Assembly: GCA_963708425.1 (NCBI GenBank) | Contig: OY970206.1 | Coordinates: 1,674,001 to 1,738,000 of the forward strand | Direction of reading: 5' to 3' | DNA: 64,000 nt | Source of the DNA: JACMNW01 sp963708425 | Lineage (GTDB): Bacteria; Pseudomonadota; Alphaproteobacteria; Rhodobacterales; Rhodobacteraceae | Part shown: in pieces, positions 51,736-60,768 of the stretch | Layout: each line of letters starts with the position of its first letter | How positions within the stretch are numbered: the stretch's first letter is position 1 | The notes under the pieces: generated by a model | Told to the model about the DNA's origin: nothing | The model's input: only the letters and a program-made list of their open reading frames with translations | Databases searched by the model: none | Position numbers and translations under genes: made by a program

Positions 51736-52697
51736 GCGTGGGTGCGCCGAAGATTCCGGTTCGGGTGGCCGAGGTGGTGCAGGTGAACGACCTGATCAAG
51801 CGGTTCCGCTTTGTGCGCCGGGATGGAGGCTTGATGCCAACATTCTCGGGTGGGGCGCATGTTGTAGTGGAGATGGACATTCAGGGTGTTCGGCGGATGA
51901 ACCCCTATTCGCTGATGAGCGATCCGGGTGATCCGTCAGGGTATGAGATTTCAGTACGGCGCGATGATGTGGGTCGCGGCGGGTCTTTGCATATGCATGG
52001 CGCGGTCAAGCCGGGCGATGAGATGGTGATCAGCCATCCGGTGAACCTGTTCCCACTGGATTTGCGCGCCAAGAAGCATCTGATGATTGCGGGCGGTATC
52101 GGGATAACGCCGTTTTTGGCGCAGATTGCGCAACTGGCGACGCTGGGCGGCAAGTTCGAGCTGCATTACGCAACGCGGAATGCAGCGCTTTGTGCGTACG
52201 GCGCGGATTTGGTCGCGCGGCATGGGCGGCCGGTGCACCTGTACTTTGACGATCAGGGGCAGGCGATTGATTTGGGGCGCCTGCTGGCGACGCAACCACT
52301 TGGGACGCATTTGTATGTTTGCGGACCAAAGCCGATGATCAATTGGGTGCTGGGGGCTGCCAAGGCCGCTGGCTGGCCCGACGGGGCCGTGCACCATGAG
52401 GAGTTTCTGGCACCACTGCCTGGCAAGGTGTTTGAGGTAACGTTGGCCGCATCTGGCAAGACCATTCAGGTAGGCACGCATCAATCGTTGCTGGAAGCGA
52501 TTGAGGCGGCGGGGGTGGAAGCCCCCTATCTGTGCCGGGGTGGCGCGTGTGGCGAATGCGAGACGAAGGTTTTGGGCTGCGACGGCAGGTTGTTGCACAA
52601 TGATCACTGGCTGACCGATGCGCAAAAGGAGGAGGGCAAAGCGATCATGCCCTGCGTTTCGCGCTTTGAGGGCAAGTCACTGGTGTTGGACAGGTAA
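51732..52697 (+). CDS. dmmB: Dimethylamine monooxygenase reductase subunit DmmB (PDR/VanB type)
   Basis: The 321-residue protein is a phthalate-dioxygenase-reductase-type oxidoreductase. The flavin domain shows RMNPYSLMSDPGDPSGYEISV, the NAD domain shows LMIAGGIGITPFLAQI and LYVCGPKPMINWV, and the C-terminus is a plant-type [2Fe-2S] domain with CRGGACGECETKV plus a distal Cys. It would pass electrons from NAD(P)H to the haem subunit. The ATG overlaps the dmmA stop, and dmmC follows after 9 nt. Confidence 0.92.
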   Translation: MSVGAPKIPVRVAEVVQVNDLIKRFRFVRRDGGLMPTFSGGAHVVVEMDIQGVRRMNPYSLMSDPGDPSGYEISVRRDDVGRGGSLHMHGAVKPGDEMVISHPVNLFPLDLRAKKHLMIAGGIGITPFLAQIAQLATLGGKFELHYATRNAALCAYGADLVARHGRPVHLYFDDQGQAIDLGRLLATQPLGTHLYVCGPKPMINWVLGAAKAAGWPDGAVHHEEFLAPLPGKVFEVTLAASGKTIQVGTHQSLLEAIEAAGVEAPYLCRGGACGECETKVLGCDGRLLHNDHWLTDAQKEEGKAIMPCVSRFEGKSLVLDR

Positions 52698-52706
52698 GGG
52701 GCGGAT

Positions 52707-53747
52707 ATGGGCTTTGAGTTCAACGACGAGACGTTTCGCGGCGATTTCACCTTTCGCAATTCGAAAGCGGCGATAGGACGGTTTCCATTTCCGTTTCCCG
52801 AAGACAGTTACATGTATTCGGTGAATATGGAGCCGCATGTGCCGGGGCCGAAGGGCAGCGTGTTCGAGCATATGTTCGATGTGGATGAACATTACGTTTC
52901 GGAAATGCGCGACCGGGCAATGGTGTTGGCCGAAGACCCGCTGCGGTGCCAGTCGTTGCCGCATATGACGCTGGCAGGGTGGGATCTGCTGGAACTGATC
53001 ATGGAGAACTTTGCAAAAGATTACCCGCAGTGGTTTTCGCTGACAAGGGACGGGGATCGCTGGCATTGGATCAACAGGCCGCTGGGGATTGATCAGACGT
53101 TTACGTTTCTGGATGAAAGCACGCTGCCTTACGGACCAATGGAATACATCACCCGGCAAGCGCAGGGCGATTTCACGCTGCAAGACCAGCGGAACGATGA
53201 TCTGTGGCTGGAAGCCGGGATGGTGACGACGCAGGCCGATTGGTCTTTGGATTTTGACATCGGGATGCGGTTTCACGAATGGCACGCACCAGTACCGATG
53301 GCGCATGAGATGGGTGTGTTTGACCGGGCATTGAAGTTTCTGTTGAACCTGCAACTGGGGGCACCCGTGCGGCGGTTCAACTGGACGATGACGGTTGACC
53401 CTTTGCTGGACACCGCGCCCGAAACCTACCCGATCTGGGGGCCAACGCGCGCCAGTTTGACGCCGGACACTGTGGGCTCGCGGATGCATCTGCGGGTCGA
53501 ATTGCAGACGCTGATCCGGCTGCCACGGTCTAATGCGATTGTATTTCCGATCCGGTGCTACCTGATCCGGTTTGATGAACTGGTGACAGTGCCGAAATGG
53601 GGCCGCCGTCTGCACCGGGTGGTGCGCGATATTCCCGAGGCTTTGGCCGGGTATAAGGGGTTCTTGCGGAATCGCGATATGATGGCGGGCTATCTGGCGC
53701 AATTTGACGATGGCGCGCCGACGTTGCCGGGGTTTGGCAAGGATTAG
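52707..53747 (+). CDS. dmmC: Haem-dependent oxidative N-demethylase subunit DmmC (DUF3445)
   Basis: The 346-residue product is a DUF3445 protein. Recognisable parts are NSKAAIGRFPFPFPED, ITRQAQGDFTLQDQRNDDLWLEAG and GMRFHEWHAPVPMAHEMG. Members of this family are haem-dependent oxidative N-demethylases and form the catalytic subunit of dimethylamine monooxygenase. The stop lies 4 nt inside the end of the converging regulator gene. The D-A-B-C order matches the described roseobacter operon; naming of the individual subunits follows that order. Confidence 0.87.
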   Translation: MGFEFNDETFRGDFTFRNSKAAIGRFPFPFPEDSYMYSVNMEPHVPGPKGSVFEHMFDVDEHYVSEMRDRAMVLAEDPLRCQSLPHMTLAGWDLLELIMENFAKDYPQWFSLTRDGDRWHWINRPLGIDQTFTFLDESTLPYGPMEYITRQAQGDFTLQDQRNDDLWLEAGMVTTQADWSLDFDIGMRFHEWHAPVPMAHEMGVFDRALKFLLNLQLGAPVRRFNWTMTVDPLLDTAPETYPIWGPTRASLTPDTVGSRMHLRVELQTLIRLPRSNAIVFPIRCYLIRFDELVTVPKWGRRLHRVVRDIPEALAGYKGFLRNRDMMAGYLAQFDDGAPTLPGFGKD

Positions 53748-54412
53748 GCCTGAGGGTAGGAGATTACCGATAAATACCGTGCGGGTAGTTTTACCAGAAC
53801 CTCGGGACCATGCTGGGCGTCGGCGTCAAAAAACAGGCTGTCGCCGGGTTTCAGGTGGAATAGCTGATCGCCGTGGCGGTAGGTAACCTCGCCTTCCAGC
53901 ATATAAAGCAGCTCTATCCCGTCATGCTGGAACGCGGGGAAAACGTCTGAATCTGTGGTCAGCGTGATGAGATAGGGTTCGACCACCACGCCAGAGGAGT
54001 TTGATCCGATATGGCCAAGCAGATTGTATTGGTGGCCGGCACGGGTGCCACGGCGTTCTATTTCGACATGCTCACCGGCGCGGACATGTTGCACCTCGCG
54101 GCGTTCTTCGAAACGGCGCAGGAAGGAGGTGATCGGCGTGGAAAAGGCGTGTGACAATATCTGCAGCGTGGTCAGCGACGGTGATGTGATGCCATTTTCG
54201 ATTTTCGACAGCATGCCGATGGACAGGCCGGTAATGCCTGCCAGATCGGCCACGGTCATGCCTTGCTGGCGGCGGAAAGCGCGGACCTCGCGGCCAATCG
54301 CGACCTCCAGATTGCGCTCGCTGAGTTCGCGGACGCGATGCGGATCTTGGTCGAACGCGGGTTTGCCTTTGGGCACCAATGCGGTTTCTTCGAAATCGGT
54401 CGTATCCGTCAT
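53744..54412 (-). CDS. XRE-family regulator with C-terminal cupin
   Basis: The 222-residue protein has an N-terminal XRE helix-turn-helix (VRAFRRQQGMTVADLAGITG, then LSIGMLSKIENGITSPSLTT, about residues 36-90) and a cupin domain (FQHDGIELLYMLEGEVTYRH, FHLKPGDSLFFDADAQHGPE). Such regulators often sense a small metabolite. Its convergent overlap with dmmC and divergence from a GlxA regulator make it a candidate controller of the dmm and mgd genes. The start is ATG 54412; the longer frame to 54505 overlaps the divergent gene. Confidence 0.88.
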   Translation of the reverse strand: MTDTTDFEETALVPKGKPAFDQDPHRVRELSERNLEVAIGREVRAFRRQQGMTVADLAGITGLSIGMLSKIENGITSPSLTTLQILSHAFSTPITSFLRRFEERREVQHVRAGEHVEIERRGTRAGHQYNLLGHIGSNSSGVVVEPYLITLTTDSDVFPAFQHDGIELLYMLEGEVTYRHGDQLFHLKPGDSLFFDADAQHGPEVLVKLPARYLSVISYPQA

Positions 54413-54493
54413 TTCAGGGCCTTTCGGGAAACAAGCGGGTGGCAGTCTTTCCTGCAGTGAAAGTTTAGCGCGTTCTTGGGAAAGTTCCAGTCT

Positions 54494-55504
54494 ATGAATG
54501 GACATCGTGACGCACCACGGACGCTTGGGTTTTTGCTGTTTCCGGGCTTTCCGATGGCGTGCCTGACCTCGGCGATAGAACCGCTTAGGGCGGCGAATGA
54601 GATTTCAGGGCGCAGGGTCTTTGCCTGGAAACTGGTGGGCGAGGAAATGACACCAGTGCGGTCTAGTGCGGATGTGCGGTTTGATGTGGATATGGCGTTG
54701 GCGGATGTGGCGGGGGTGGATGATCTGTTCCTGATCTCGCCACCCACCGGGGAATTTGCGAACCCGAAGCGGGGGTTTGCGGCGCTGCGGCGGTTGGACC
54801 GAGCGGGAATTGTGCTGGGCGGGTTTAGCGGGGGCGTATTTCCGTTGGTGCGGGCGGGCGTGATGGCGGGACGGCGCTGTTCGGTGCATTGGTGCTATGA
54901 AGCAGCGTTCAAGGTGGAATTCCCCGATATTGAGGCCAGCCGGACAGTGATCATTCGCGATGGGCGGCGGACCACGGCGTCAGGCGCGGGGGCGGTGTTT
55001 GATCTGATGCTGCGGCTGATCGAGGAAACCTTGGGGCGCGATACGATGACGGAAGTCGCGTGCTGGTTTCAGCATCCGTTCGTCCGCGACGAAGATGCCA
55101 GCCAGAAAGTGCCGGTCCAGCGGGTGGGGGGGACGGACGATCTGCTGCCGAGTGCGATCCGGGATGCGATCCGGATTTTCGGCGAGCATATTGAAGATCC
55201 GATCCAGATTGCCGATGTGGCGGCGGCCGTGGCGATGTCTGAGCGGCATCTGGAGCGGTCGTTCAAGAAGGCGACTGGGCAGAGCCCGTTGAAGTATTAT
55301 CGGCTGTTGCGGTTGAAGAAAGCGCGGCAGCGGGTGCTGTATTCGACCGATACGATTACGGAAATTGCGCAGTCGGTGGGCTATGCCGGGTCGAACCCGA
55401 TGGCGCGGCATTATACCGAGGCGTTTGGCGTGCATCCGAAGGCGGAGCGGCAGCGGTTGGTTGGTCTGCGCGGGTTGGCCGGGGCGCAGGCGCCGGATCA
55501 GTAG
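54494..55504 (+). CDS. GlxA-family AraC-type transcriptional regulator
   Basis: The 336-residue product has an N-terminal DJ-1/PfpI (GATase1-like) domain (LGFLLFPGFPMACLTSAIEPL, GGFSGGVFPLVRAGV, RCSVHWCYEAAF). Its C-terminus is an AraC DNA-binding domain with two helix-turn-helices (IADVAAAVAMSERHLERSFK, ITEIAQSVGYAGSNPMARHY). This architecture is typical of regulators of betaine, carnitine and methylamine catabolism. The start is ATG 54494 with GGGAAAG upstream. It converges with mgdD (stops overlap by 7 nt). Confidence 0.9.
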   Translation: MNGHRDAPRTLGFLLFPGFPMACLTSAIEPLRAANEISGRRVFAWKLVGEEMTPVRSSADVRFDVDMALADVAGVDDLFLISPPTGEFANPKRGFAALRRLDRAGIVLGGFSGGVFPLVRAGVMAGRRCSVHWCYEAAFKVEFPDIEASRTVIIRDGRRTTASGAGAVFDLMLRLIEETLGRDTMTEVACWFQHPFVRDEDASQKVPVQRVGGTDDLLPSAIRDAIRIFGEHIEDPIQIADVAAAVAMSERHLERSFKKATGQSPLKYYRLLRLKKARQRVLYSTDTITEIAQSVGYAGSNPMARHYTEAFGVHPKAERQRLVGLRGLAGAQAPDQ

Positions 55505-56049
55505 GCACTTCTCGCGGCAGTGATCAGGGCGTGGTGCAGGGATTTGGCGGATGATCGGGGGCCGAGTATGGTGAAATGGTCAGCGCGGCGGGTGACGTAG
55601 CAGCCGAGGTGTTCGATGACGGTGCGGGTGGCGTGGCCGGGTTGCATGGTGCGGGTGTCCAGGTTGCAGAGGCGTTCGAACAGGGGGTGCAGGTCGGGGC
55701 CGGTCAAGTCGAAGCGGACCCAGGCATCGGTTTGTTCGGTGATCGAGGCGGCATCTTTGAAAGCAGGTTTCAGATGGGCGGTGATGTCTTCATGGGTGGC
55801 GAAGGGGGCCTCGATCAACCACTGATCGGGAGCAAGCCAGAGCGCTTTTTCAGAGGCGTGACCGGGAGTGGGCAGGGTAATTTTCAGGGCCTTCGCAGCC
55901 TTTGCAACATCGGCCTCGCGACCTTTGCGGATGGCGAGGGAGGCCAGGGCGACGGTGGTGTTTTCGGTGATGGCTATCGAGCCGATGGTATCGGTTTGTG
56001 GGGTGGCGTTGCCCAAGGGTGTCAGCGGTTTCAGGCGATGATCAGGCAC
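55498..56049 (-). CDS. mgdD: N-methylglutamate dehydrogenase gamma subunit MgdD
   Basis: The 183-residue protein is of the sarcosine-oxidase gamma (SoxG) type, a shortened GcvT-like fold: IGSIAITENTTVALASLAIRKG, ALWLAPDQWLIEA and RFDLTGPDLHPLFERLCNLD. It is the last gene of mgdABCD and its start overlaps the end of mgdC by 8 nt. The neighbours gmaS and mgsABC favour N-methylglutamate over sarcosine as substrate. Confidence 0.88.
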   Translation of the reverse strand: MPDHRLKPLTPLGNATPQTDTIGSIAITENTTVALASLAIRKGREADVAKAAKALKITLPTPGHASEKALWLAPDQWLIEAPFATHEDITAHLKPAFKDAASITEQTDAWVRFDLTGPDLHPLFERLCNLDTRTMQPGHATRTVIEHLGCYVTRRADHFTILGPRSSAKSLHHALITAARSAY

Positions 56050-58990
56050 GGAGGCGTTCCCCTTCCGGGTCTATGAAATGGGGCGAAACGATTTCTATTT
56101 CAGTCTCTGTGTTGGCCAGCAGGTTGACGGCGCGCAGGCGTTCGCCAAGGCGGGTATGGCCGTTTTTCAGATACCCAAGGGCGATGGCGTGGCCGAGGTG
56201 GGGGGAATAGACCACCGAGGTCAGCCAGCCGCCATCGTTTTTGGCGACCGGGTCTTTGCCGAGGGCGATGAAATGGCTGCCTGCGGTTAGGGAATCTTTG
56301 GGGTTAACCGGGCGGACGCCGACGAGGCGGTAGCCGTGTTCATCGACCATGCCGATCCGGGCAGACAATGGCACGCCGATGGCGTCTTTCTTGCGGGACA
56401 CCATCTTGCCGAGGCCCATGTTCAGGGCGGTGGATTGGCCGTTCAGCTCATTGCCCGCGACATGGCCCTTTTCGACGCGCATGACGCCCAGCGCTTCGGT
56501 GCCATAAACCACGGCATCGAATTCGGCCCCGGCGGCGACAAGTTCGCGGATCATCGCGTCGCCGTAACGGGTGGGGACAGCGATTTCGTAGGCGAGTTCG
56601 CCGGAGAAAGAGATGCGGAAGAGGCGAGCGCGCAAGCCGCCGCAGACGGTGATTTCGCCGCAGGCCATGTAGGGGAAAGCGTCGTTCGAGATGTCTTGAT
56701 CGACGATCTTTTGCAGCAGTTTTCGCGCATTCGGGCCTGCGACGGAATACTGCGCCCAAGCTTCAGTGGTGGAGATGAGTTGCACATCCATGTCGGGCCA
56801 AAGGCATTGGCGGCAGTATTCCAGATGGCGGAACACGGTCACGGCATTGGCAGTGGTGGTGGTCATGACGTATTCGTTTGGCCCCATGCGGGCGGTGGTA
56901 CCATCGTCGAACACCATGCCGTCTTCGCGCAGCATCAGGCCGTAGCGAACCTTGCCGACCGCCAAAGTGGAGAAGGTGTTGGCATAGACGCGGTCGAGGA
57001 ACGCGCCTGCGTCGGTGCCTTGGATATCGATCTTGCCAAGGGTGGTGACGTCGCAGATGCCAACGGATTTACGGGTTTGTAGCACCTCTCGGTCGACGGA
57101 TTGCCGCCATGTGGCCTCCCCCTTGCGCGGCAGCCATTGGGTGCGCAGCCACATGCCAACCTCGACGAAAACAGCGCCTTGCTCGACGGCCCATTTGTGC
57201 GACGGGGTCAGGCGGGTGGGGCGGAAGTCTTTGCCGGTTGAGCGACCGGCAAGGGCGGCGATGGCGACCGGCGTGTAGGGGGGGCGGTAGATGGTGGTGC
57301 CGGTTTCAGGGATGGACTGGCCGGTCAGTTCGGCCATGACTGCAAGGCCGAGGACGTTGGAGGTTTTGCCCTGATCGGTGGCCATGCCAAGGGTGGTATA
57401 GCGTTTGAGGTGTTCGACGGCGCGGAAGCCTTCCTGGTGCGAAAGCTTGATGTCTTTGACGGTGACATCATTTTGCGGGTCGATCCAGGCGCGGCCTTTG
57501 CCGGAATGGACATACCAGAACGGGGTGACGGCAGTGGGGGCATCTTCAGCTTTTGGCAAATCGTTCGTTGTGGCGGTGAAGCCTAGGGCGGTGAGGGCTT
57601 CGGCGGCAGCGGCGACCCCGGTGGTGAGGGCGGCGTGGGTGGAGAAGTGGCCGTTGGCGGCCCCGGCGAAGGTAAGGTCCGCGGGGCCATTGGGGCCGGG
57701 GGTGAAGGCGGCGATTTGGTCATTCCAGATCGGGCGACCGCGGTGATGGCTGGAGATGTTGAGGTTGGGGTTCCAGCCGCCGGAGACGCCGAGGGCAGTG
57801 ACTTGCAGGGTCTCGGTACCTTTCGGGCTGCGGACGGTGATCGACGTTAGGCCAAGGCGGCCTTTGGTGTCGATGACTTCGGCGCTTTGCAGGTGGCGGA
57901 TGCCGGGTAGCAGGGGGCCACCTGCACGCGTGTCGATGACAGCTACAACGTCGACGCCTTTGGCGGCAAGATCGGTTGCGGTGCGCAGGCCATCGTCGTT
58001 GTTGGTAAAGACAGCGATGCGGTGGCCGGGGGTGACGGCCCAGCGGTTGGCGTAGGCGCGCATGGCACCTGCCAACATGATGCCGGGGCGGTCGTTATTC
58101 TCGAATGCGATCGGGCGCTCGATGGCTCCGGCAGTCAGGATGGCGCGTTTGGAGTAGATGCGCCACAGAATCTGGCGGGGTTTGCCGGGGAGTGGTTGGG
58201 GCAGGTGGTCGGAGACGCGTTCGACGGCGGAGTAGATGCCGTGATCTAATGCGCCGAGGATTGTCGTGCGCGGCAGAAGGCGGACATTGGGCATTTGGGC
58301 CAGTTCAGACACTGTTGCTGCTGCCCAATCGGCACCGGACCCGCTGCCGAGCGTGAAGGTTTCGGCGTTCAGGCGACCACCCATCTGGAAGTCTTCATCC
58401 GCCAGAATGACGCGCGCGCCAGAGCGGGCGGCGGTTAGGGCGGCGGCAAGGCCAGAGGGGCCTGCGCCGATGATCAGGAGATCGCAGTGCAGGTAGCCTT
58501 TGTCGTAAACGTCGGGGTCATCGTGCTTGGACAGCGCGCCCAGACCTGCTGCGCGGCGGATGATCGGTTCATAGACTTTTTCCCAGAAAGCGGCGGGCCA
58601 CATGAAGGTTTTGTAGTAAAACCCGGCGGCGAAGAAAGGCGAGAGGCGGTCGTTGATCGCCATGGCGTCAAAGCGAAGCGAGGGCCAGCGGTTTTGGCTT
58701 TTGGCGGTCAGGCCATCGAACAACTCGGCGGTGGTGGCGCGGGTGTTGGGTTCCGCTCTTGCACCGGTGCGCAGTTCGACCAAGGCGTTCGGTTCTTCGG
58801 ACCCGGCGGCGATTGGCCCGCGAGGGCGGTGGTATTTGAAGCTGCGACCCATCAGGCGGACGTTGTTGGCAAGCAAGGCCGAGGCCAGAGTATCGCCGGG
58901 GTGGCCAAGGTAGGGCAAGCCGTCAAAATGGAAGCGGACGGTGCGGGTGCGGTCAATCTGGCCACCGGTCAGGCGGTTGCTTTGGGTCAT
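56042..58990 (-). CDS. mgdC: N-methylglutamate dehydrogenase alpha subunit MgdC
   Basis: The 982-residue product is of the sarcosine-oxidase alpha (SoxA) type. It has an N-terminal ferredoxin-like domain (VRFHFDGLPYLGHPGDTLAS), then a pyridine-nucleotide/flavin domain (LLIIGAGPSGLAAALTAARSGARVIL), and a C-terminal GcvT-like tetrahydrofolate domain from about residue 600 (VGICDVTTLGKIDIQGTDAG, MRVEKGHVAGNELNGQST). It transfers the methyl-derived carbon to tetrahydrofolate. The ATG overlaps the mgdB stop. Plus-strand composition is extremely G-rich here although the gene is on the minus strand. Confidence 0.93.
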   Translation of the reverse strand: MTQSNRLTGGQIDRTRTVRFHFDGLPYLGHPGDTLASALLANNVRLMGRSFKYHRPRGPIAAGSEEPNALVELRTGARAEPNTRATTAELFDGLTAKSQNRWPSLRFDAMAINDRLSPFFAAGFYYKTFMWPAAFWEKVYEPIIRRAAGLGALSKHDDPDVYDKGYLHCDLLIIGAGPSGLAAALTAARSGARVILADEDFQMGGRLNAETFTLGSGSGADWAAATVSELAQMPNVRLLPRTTILGALDHGIYSAVERVSDHLPQPLPGKPRQILWRIYSKRAILTAGAIERPIAFENNDRPGIMLAGAMRAYANRWAVTPGHRIAVFTNNDDGLRTATDLAAKGVDVVAVIDTRAGGPLLPGIRHLQSAEVIDTKGRLGLTSITVRSPKGTETLQVTALGVSGGWNPNLNISSHHRGRPIWNDQIAAFTPGPNGPADLTFAGAANGHFSTHAALTTGVAAAAEALTALGFTATTNDLPKAEDAPTAVTPFWYVHSGKGRAWIDPQNDVTVKDIKLSHQEGFRAVEHLKRYTTLGMATDQGKTSNVLGLAVMAELTGQSIPETGTTIYRPPYTPVAIAALAGRSTGKDFRPTRLTPSHKWAVEQGAVFVEVGMWLRTQWLPRKGEATWRQSVDREVLQTRKSVGICDVTTLGKIDIQGTDAGAFLDRVYANTFSTLAVGKVRYGLMLREDGMVFDDGTTARMGPNEYVMTTTTANAVTVFRHLEYCRQCLWPDMDVQLISTTEAWAQYSVAGPNARKLLQKIVDQDISNDAFPYMACGEITVCGGLRARLFRISFSGELAYEIAVPTRYGDAMIRELVAAGAEFDAVVYGTEALGVMRVEKGHVAGNELNGQSTALNMGLGKMVSRKKDAIGVPLSARIGMVDEHGYRLVGVRPVNPKDSLTAGSHFIALGKDPVAKNDGGWLTSVVYSPHLGHAIALGYLKNGHTRLGERLRAVNLLANTETEIEIVSPHFIDPEGERLRA

Positions 58991-59274
58991 TTGCTGCGAC
59001 CCTGTTTGCGGGCGACATCGCGGGCGAGTTCTACCGTGGTGATTTCGTGGGTGATGGTGTTGCGGGTGACGACAAGCCAGGAGCGATCACCCTGTTCGTG
59101 ATACCACAACTCGCGGTGCAGACCGGCGGGGTTGTCGCGGAGATACAGGTAATCGTGGAATTTGTCGGCAGCATCGGGGGCCATGCCGTCGGGGCGGTTG
59201 ATCAGATTGTCATCGCCGAGATAGACGAATTCCTGCGCATCGCGGGGGCCGAGGAGGGGGTGGTTGATGATCAT
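58987..59274 (-). CDS. mgdB: N-methylglutamate dehydrogenase delta subunit MgdB
   Basis: The 95-residue protein is of the sarcosine-oxidase delta (SoxD) type: MIINHPLLGPRDAQEFVYLGD, FHDYLYLRDNPAGLHRELWYHEQGDRSWLVV and ITTVELARD. Classical SoxD binds zinc through an N-terminal CPxC motif; here that position reads HPLLG and no cysteine is present, so the zinc site must be absent or different. It is tightly coupled to mgdC, and starts 10 nt after mgdA. Confidence 0.88.
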   Translation of the reverse strand: MIINHPLLGPRDAQEFVYLGDDNLINRPDGMAPDAADKFHDYLYLRDNPAGLHRELWYHEQGDRSWLVVTRNTITHEITTVELARDVARKQGRSK

Positions 59275-59284
59275 CTAGCGGCCC

Positions 59285-60535
59285 TTAGTGCAAATTCGGT
59301 TGGGCGCCTTGGCCCTTTTCGTCGATCATCAGGCCGTTGCGGAAACGGTCGAAACGGTAGGCGGTGGCGGTGGGGTGCGGGGTGTCGGTGGCCAGCAAAT
59401 GGGCGAAGACCCAGCCGCTGGCGGGGGTGGCTTTGAAGCCGCCGTAGCACCAGCCGCCGTTGAAATAGAGGCCATCGGTTTCTGTACGGTCGATGATGGG
59501 GCTGCCGTCCATCGACATATCCATGATACCGCCCCACATGCGCAGTAGTCTGGCGCGGCCGATCATTGGCATCAGGGCCATGCCGCCTTCGCAGACATCT
59601 TCGACCACGGCCATGTTGCCGCGTTGGGCGTAGCTGTTGTAGCCGTCGATATCGCCGCCGAAGACGAGGCCGCCTTTGTCGGATTGGGATACGTAGAAAT
59701 GGCCGGCGCCGAAGGTCATGACGCCGTCGATAAGCGGTTTCAGGCCTTCGGAGACGAAAGCTTGCAGCACGTGCGATTCGATTGGCAGGCGCATTCCGGC
59801 TTGGGCCATCACCCGGCTGGAGGAACCGGCGACGGCGACGCCGATTTTCCCCGCAGCGATGTAACCGCGCGAGGTTTCAACGCCCAAGGCGCGACCGTTT
59901 TCGATGCGAAAGCCGGTAACCTCGCAGTTCTGGATGATATCGACGCCGCGGCTGTCGGCACCGCGGGCATAGCCCCAGGCGACGGCGTCATGGCGCACAG
60001 TGCCGCCTCGTTTCTGCGCAAGGCCGCCTTTGATGGGAAAGCGGGCGTTATCGAAGTTGAGGAAGGGATACATCGCGCGCACCTGATCGCGGTTCAGGAT
60101 TTGCGCATCTGCGCCGTGCATGATCATCGCATTGCCGCGCCGTGTGTAAGCATCGCGCTGGGCATCGGTGTGGAACAGGTTCAGGATGCCGCGCTGGCTG
60201 ACCATGGCGTTGTAGTTGAAGTCCTGTTCCAAGCCTTCCCACAGTTTGAGGGAAAATTCGTAGAATGGCTGGTTGCCATCCAGCAGATAGTTGGACCGGA
60301 TGATGGTGGTGTTGCGGCCAACGTTACCGCCGCCGATCCAGCCTTTTTCCAGCACCGCGATGCGGGCTTGTTTGAATTCCTTGGCCAAGTAGTAGGCGGT
60401 TGCCATACCATGACCGCCACCGCCGACAATGATGTAATCATAGGCAGCTTGCGGTTCCGGGTCGCGCCATGCGGGCTTCCAGCCTTTGTGGCCGGTTAAA
60501 GCCTCGGCGATGACTTTGAAACCTGAATAGCGCAT
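59285..60535 (-). CDS. mgdA: N-methylglutamate dehydrogenase beta subunit MgdA
   Basis: The 416-residue product is of the sarcosine-oxidase beta (SoxB) type, a DAO-fold flavoenzyme. The FAD motif is YDYIIVGGGGHGMATAYYLA, and GGNVGRNTTIIRSNY includes the flavin-attachment region of SoxB. SPIIDRTETDGLYFNGGWCYGGFK is near the C-terminus. It oxidises N-methylglutamate to glutamate and a methylene unit. The start is ATG 60535 with AGAGG upstream; the frame remains open to an ATG at 60619. First gene of mgdABCD, divergent from tdm. Confidence 0.91.
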   Translation of the reverse strand: MRYSGFKVIAEALTGHKGWKPAWRDPEPQAAYDYIIVGGGGHGMATAYYLAKEFKQARIAVLEKGWIGGGNVGRNTTIIRSNYLLDGNQPFYEFSLKLWEGLEQDFNYNAMVSQRGILNLFHTDAQRDAYTRRGNAMIMHGADAQILNRDQVRAMYPFLNFDNARFPIKGGLAQKRGGTVRHDAVAWGYARGADSRGVDIIQNCEVTGFRIENGRALGVETSRGYIAAGKIGVAVAGSSSRVMAQAGMRLPIESHVLQAFVSEGLKPLIDGVMTFGAGHFYVSQSDKGGLVFGGDIDGYNSYAQRGNMAVVEDVCEGGMALMPMIGRARLLRMWGGIMDMSMDGSPIIDRTETDGLYFNGGWCYGGFKATPASGWVFAHLLATDTPHPTATAYRFDRFRNGLMIDEKGQGAQPNLH

Positions 60536-60768
60536 TGGTTGCCTCTGCGGATGTGCTGGTATCAATATCGCCGGTTCGGGGGTGGGCAGCCGTTTCATTT
60601 CCGACATCGACCCAGCCATTTCAGACTTAGATGCGGTTCTTTGGGCATTCAGATTTAGACGACGGTTGTGCCGGGGCTTATGTTAACTTGCGGGAATGCG
60701 ACGGCTGCGTTATTCTTGCCATTAAACAAAGTTTACGCATATGCTAAACGCTGCAGAAGTGAGGTCAG
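60536..60768. promoter_or_regulatory. Divergent promoter region between mgdA and tdm
   Basis: This 233-nt stretch separates two pathway operons transcribed in opposite directions, so it should carry both promoters and any inducer-responsive site. It becomes AT-rich between 60680 and 60760 (GTTAAC near 60683, AAACAAAGTTTAC near 60724). I see no perfect palindrome long enough to name an operator. Confidence 0.45.

Noticed and set aside
52677..53702. Open frame of 341 codons on the minus strand opposite dmmC
   Set aside because: Shadow of DUF3445 coding sequence; unnatural His/Pro/Arg/Gln-rich product.
55498..60535. Sarcosine oxidase soxBDAG instead of N-methylglutamate dehydrogenase
   Set aside because: The folds are the same, but linkage to gmaS, mgsABC, dmm and tdm and the cysteine-free delta subunit favour N-methylglutamate dehydrogenase. 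Biochemistry would be decisive.
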